Made by a program: the position numbers and the translations under genes
The notes under the pieces: generated by a model
What the model saw: only the letters and a program-made list of their open reading frames with translations
Database searches by the model: none
What the model was told of the DNA's origin: nothing
Assembly: GCA_023412195.1 (NCBI GenBank)
Contig: JAEYNZ010000037.1
Span: forward strand, 1 to 15,662
Direction: 5' to 3'
DNA length: 15,662 bases
Origin: Bacteroidota bacterium
Lineage (GTDB): Bacteria > Bacteroidota > Bacteroidia > Bacteroidales > Prolixibacteraceae
Shown: positions 14,107 through 15,662 of the stretch, piece by piece
Numbering within the stretch: position 1 is the stretch's first letter
How the letters are laid out: the number at the start of each line of letters is the position of its first letter

Positions 14107-14109
14107 ATA

Positions 14110-14418
14110 TACAACAGCAAGATTTCTTCTACACGAATCCTTTGCACAGAAAAACTTAGAATCATTGGCCTGTAAAGCCAAAATACCAAACTGTTTTATC
14201 TTTACCCCATCTCCATACCCTCCCTATACCAACTCTAGACCAAATTCAATTAAACATAGCCTTCATATAGATTTGACAAGGGTTTGAGACACGGGTAAAA
14301 AGTGCAGCTTTTGCCGGCAAATCTGAAGTGGAATTCATAAATCATGAATCTTTAATCTTTTACCTCATTACTATTAACTTCTTTGCTATTTTTGCAGCCG
14401 CAAAAACAACAGTATTCA
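14110..14418. other. Non-coding spacer before prfC
   Basis: No gene is supported in these 309 nt, and no continuation of hepT is visible in the frames I read. It holds a 12-bp palindrome TTTGCCGGCAAA (14310-14321), a short hairpin ATTCAT (14333-14338) / ATGAAT (14344-14349), and the prfC promoter box. Confidence 0.5.
14387..14394 (+). promoter_or_regulatory. Bacteroidota -7 box of prfC
   Basis: TATTTTTG matches TAnnTTTG exactly, 24 nt before the prfC ATG. The -33 position is T-rich but lacks a clear TTTG. Confidence 0.45.
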
Positions 14419-15662
14419 ATGACATTCGAAAAAGAGATAAACCGCCGGCGCACATTTGGAATTGTAAGCCATCCTGATGCGGGAAAAACAACCCTTACCG
14501 AAAAGCTTTTGCTGTTCGGTGGGGCCATCCGTGTGGCAGGTGCGGTTAAAAGCAATAAAATAAAAAAGGCTGCCACCTCCGACTTCATGGAAATTGAACG
14601 GCAGCGCGGTATTTCAGTAGCCACATCGGTTATGGGGTTTGAATACGACGGGTACAAGGTCAATATACTGGATACACCCGGCCACCAGGATTTTCAGGAA
14701 GATACTTTCCGGACACTGACTGCTGTCGACAGTGTTATCATTGTGATCGATGCAGCCAAGGGGGTGGAGCCACAGACCGAAAAGCTGATGAACGTATGCC
14801 GCATGCGCAAGACGCCGGTGATTGTGTTTATCAACAAGATGGACCGCCCGGCACAGGATTCCTTCTCGCTGCTCGATGAAGTGGAGAACCAGCTTAAAAT
14901 TACCGTAAGCCCGTTAAGCTGGCCTATCAACAGTGGACCGGGATTCAAGGGTGTTTACAGCATCTACAGCCGCAGCCTGAATCTTTTCAATCCCAGCATA
15001 CAGGAAATTGAGGAAGGCATTGCTTTCGAAGACATTGAAAGCCCGGAACTGGAGAAGCTAATCGGACAGGATGCAGTTACCCTGCGTGAAGAACTGGAAC
15101 TTGTGGAGGGAGTCTATCCGGAATTCAGTCGTGATGAATACCTGGCAGGAAACCAGGCACCGGTATTTTTCGGCAGTGCCCTTTATAATTTTGGTGTACA
15201 GGAACTGTTGCATGCATTTCTTAAAATCGCTCCCCCGCCCCAGCCATCGTTTACTGAAGAACGGGAAGTAAAGCCGGATGAGTATAAATTCTCAGGTTTT
15301 GTATTTAAAATACATGCCAACATCGATCCCAATCACCGCAGCCGCATAGCCTTTGTTAAAATCTGTTCGGGCATGTTTGTCAGGAATAATGCATATAAGC
15401 ATATCCGTACAGGGAAAACCATCAGGATTTCAAGTCCTACAGCCTTTATGGCCGAACAAAAGGAAATCATTGAAGAAGCTTTTCCGGGCGACATTGTAGG
15501 GTTTCCTGATAACGGCACCTTCATTATAGGGGATACCATTACCGATGGGGAGGATATCCATTTCAAGGGACTGCCCAGCTTTTCACCCGAACTCTTCAGG
15601 TACATTGAAAATGCAGACCCCATGAAATCGAAACAGCTGATGAAAGGCATCGACCACCTGAC
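14419..15662 (+). CDS. prfC: Peptide chain release factor 3 (RF3), 5' part
   Basis: The gene starts at the ATG 14419-14421 (MTFEKEINRRRTFGIVSHP) and stays open to the window end, giving 414 of the usual roughly 525-530 residues. RF3 is the GTPase that removes RF1/RF2 from the ribosome after peptide release. The GTPase motifs are all present: G1 SHPDAGKTT (17-25), switch I around MEIERQRGISVATSV with the invariant T/S region, G3 DTPGHQDF (85-92), G4 NKMD (139-142) and G5 GSA (252-254). The N-terminal RRRTFGIVSHPDAGKTTLTEKLL pattern and the VSPLSWPI segment separate RF3 from EF-G. The later GFVFKIHANIDPNHRSRIAFV begins the second domain typical of RF3. No frameshift or odd codon was seen. It has its own promoter box and is not linked to the mobile unit upstream. 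Confidence 0.95.
   Translation, partial: MTFEKEINRRRTFGIVSHPDAGKTTLTEKLLLFGGAIRVAGAVKSNKIKKAATSDFMEIERQRGISVATSVMGFEYDGYKVNILDTPGHQDFQEDTFRTLTAVDSVIIVIDAAKGVEPQTEKLMNVCRMRKTPVIVFINKMDRPAQDSFSLLDEVENQLKITVSPLSWPINSGPGFKGVYSIYSRSLNLFNPSIQEIEEGIAFEDIESPELEKLIGQDAVTLREELELVEGVYPEFSRDEYLAGNQAPVFFGSALYNFGVQELLHAFLKIAPPPQPSFTEEREVKPDEYKFSGFVFKIHANIDPNHRSRIAFVKICSGMFVRNNAYKHIRTGKTIRISSPTAFMAEQKEIIEEAFPGDIVGFPDNGTFIIGDTITDGEDIHFKGLPSFSPELFRYIENADPMKSKQLMKGIDHL

Larger units (their letters stand above)
13104..14108. mobile_element. Degenerate REP/RAYT unit ('REPtron'-like)
   Basis: Imperfect direct repeats bracket a RAYT transposase pseudogene. Three hairpins (13161-13181, 14011-14031, 14086-14106) each have CGGGA immediately 5' on their own strand. 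The first and third point right and the second points left, as in REP/inverted-REP pairs. The unit begins inside the hepT remnant and ends before prfC. The RAYT gene is dead by two stops, so the unit would not move by itself. The outer limits are set by where repeat similarity ends. Confidence 0.7.

Noticed and set aside
13949..14287. 112-codon + strand open frame over the end of the RAYT gene and the right repeat
   Set aside because: It runs out of frame through the RAYT end and the repeat; composition is that of non-coding DNA.
14352..14663. Minus-strand open frame over the prfC start
   Set aside because: It is antisense to the GTPase G1 motif region of prfC, with no features of its own.

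Overview
The window looks like a chromosomal segment of a Bacteroidota member, probably a Bacteroidales/Marinilabiliales-type organism. This rests on four things: lipoproteins and signal peptides of the usual Bacteroidota style, an OmpA-family protein with the TPR / PD40-propeller / CRD-like / OmpA order known from PorE-type proteins, several exact TAnnTTTG (Bacteroidota -7) boxes at sensible distances from start codons, and few strong Shine-Dalgarno sequences. The order-level placement is inference.

Layout. 1-730 (+) is the C-terminal part of a class-C beta-lactamase-like serine hydrolase. 876-1760 (-) is an SBF (bile acid:Na+ symporter) family transporter. 2008-5394 (-) is a likely three-gene unit: a GntR-type regulator with a sugar-binding-like effector domain, a secreted CE1-like esterase, and a secreted iduronate-2-sulfatase-like sulfatase. 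It suggests removal of acyl and sulfate groups from a polysaccharide. Divergent from it, 5512-7273 (+) is a two-gene operon for a lipoprotein PQQ-type sugar/sorbosone dehydrogenase and a lipoprotein cytochrome c, an apparent periplasmic oxidation module. 7274-9211 (-) is the PorE-like OmpA protein, whose stop codon abuts the cytochrome stop with no spacer. Then come a small acidic-tailed protein (+), a PaaI-type thioesterase (-), a prohibitin/SPFH membrane protein (-) with a clear intrinsic terminator, and a secreted class-I glutamine-amidotransferase-like peptidase C26 protein (+).

12464-14418 is the accessory part. An intact MNT-type nucleotidyltransferase antitoxin gene overlaps the start of a HepT-type toxin gene, which is cut off after about 18 residues. 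The cut coincides with the left end of a REP/RAYT-type unit: imperfect 78-bp direct repeats (13104-13181 and 14029-14106) flank a REP-associated tyrosine transposase gene that carries two in-frame stops. Three hairpins in the unit share the same 5-nt 5' tag (CGGGA), and the two perfect ones differ by compensatory stem changes. This decayed 'REPtron' is the most interesting structure in the window. The window ends inside prfC (peptide chain release factor 3), which is intact as far as it goes.

Other structure: a 96-bp MITE-like element with imperfect 28-bp terminal inverted repeats in front of the peptidase C26 gene, a 13-bp perfect-arm AT-rich hairpin behind the sulfatase, a 17-bp operator-like palindrome upstream of the SBF gene, and a G/C-rich structured patch at 12518-12600. 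No tRNA, rRNA or CRISPR array was seen. I see no convincing wholly new system; the REP/RAYT unit in the HepT/MNT locus is the best lead.
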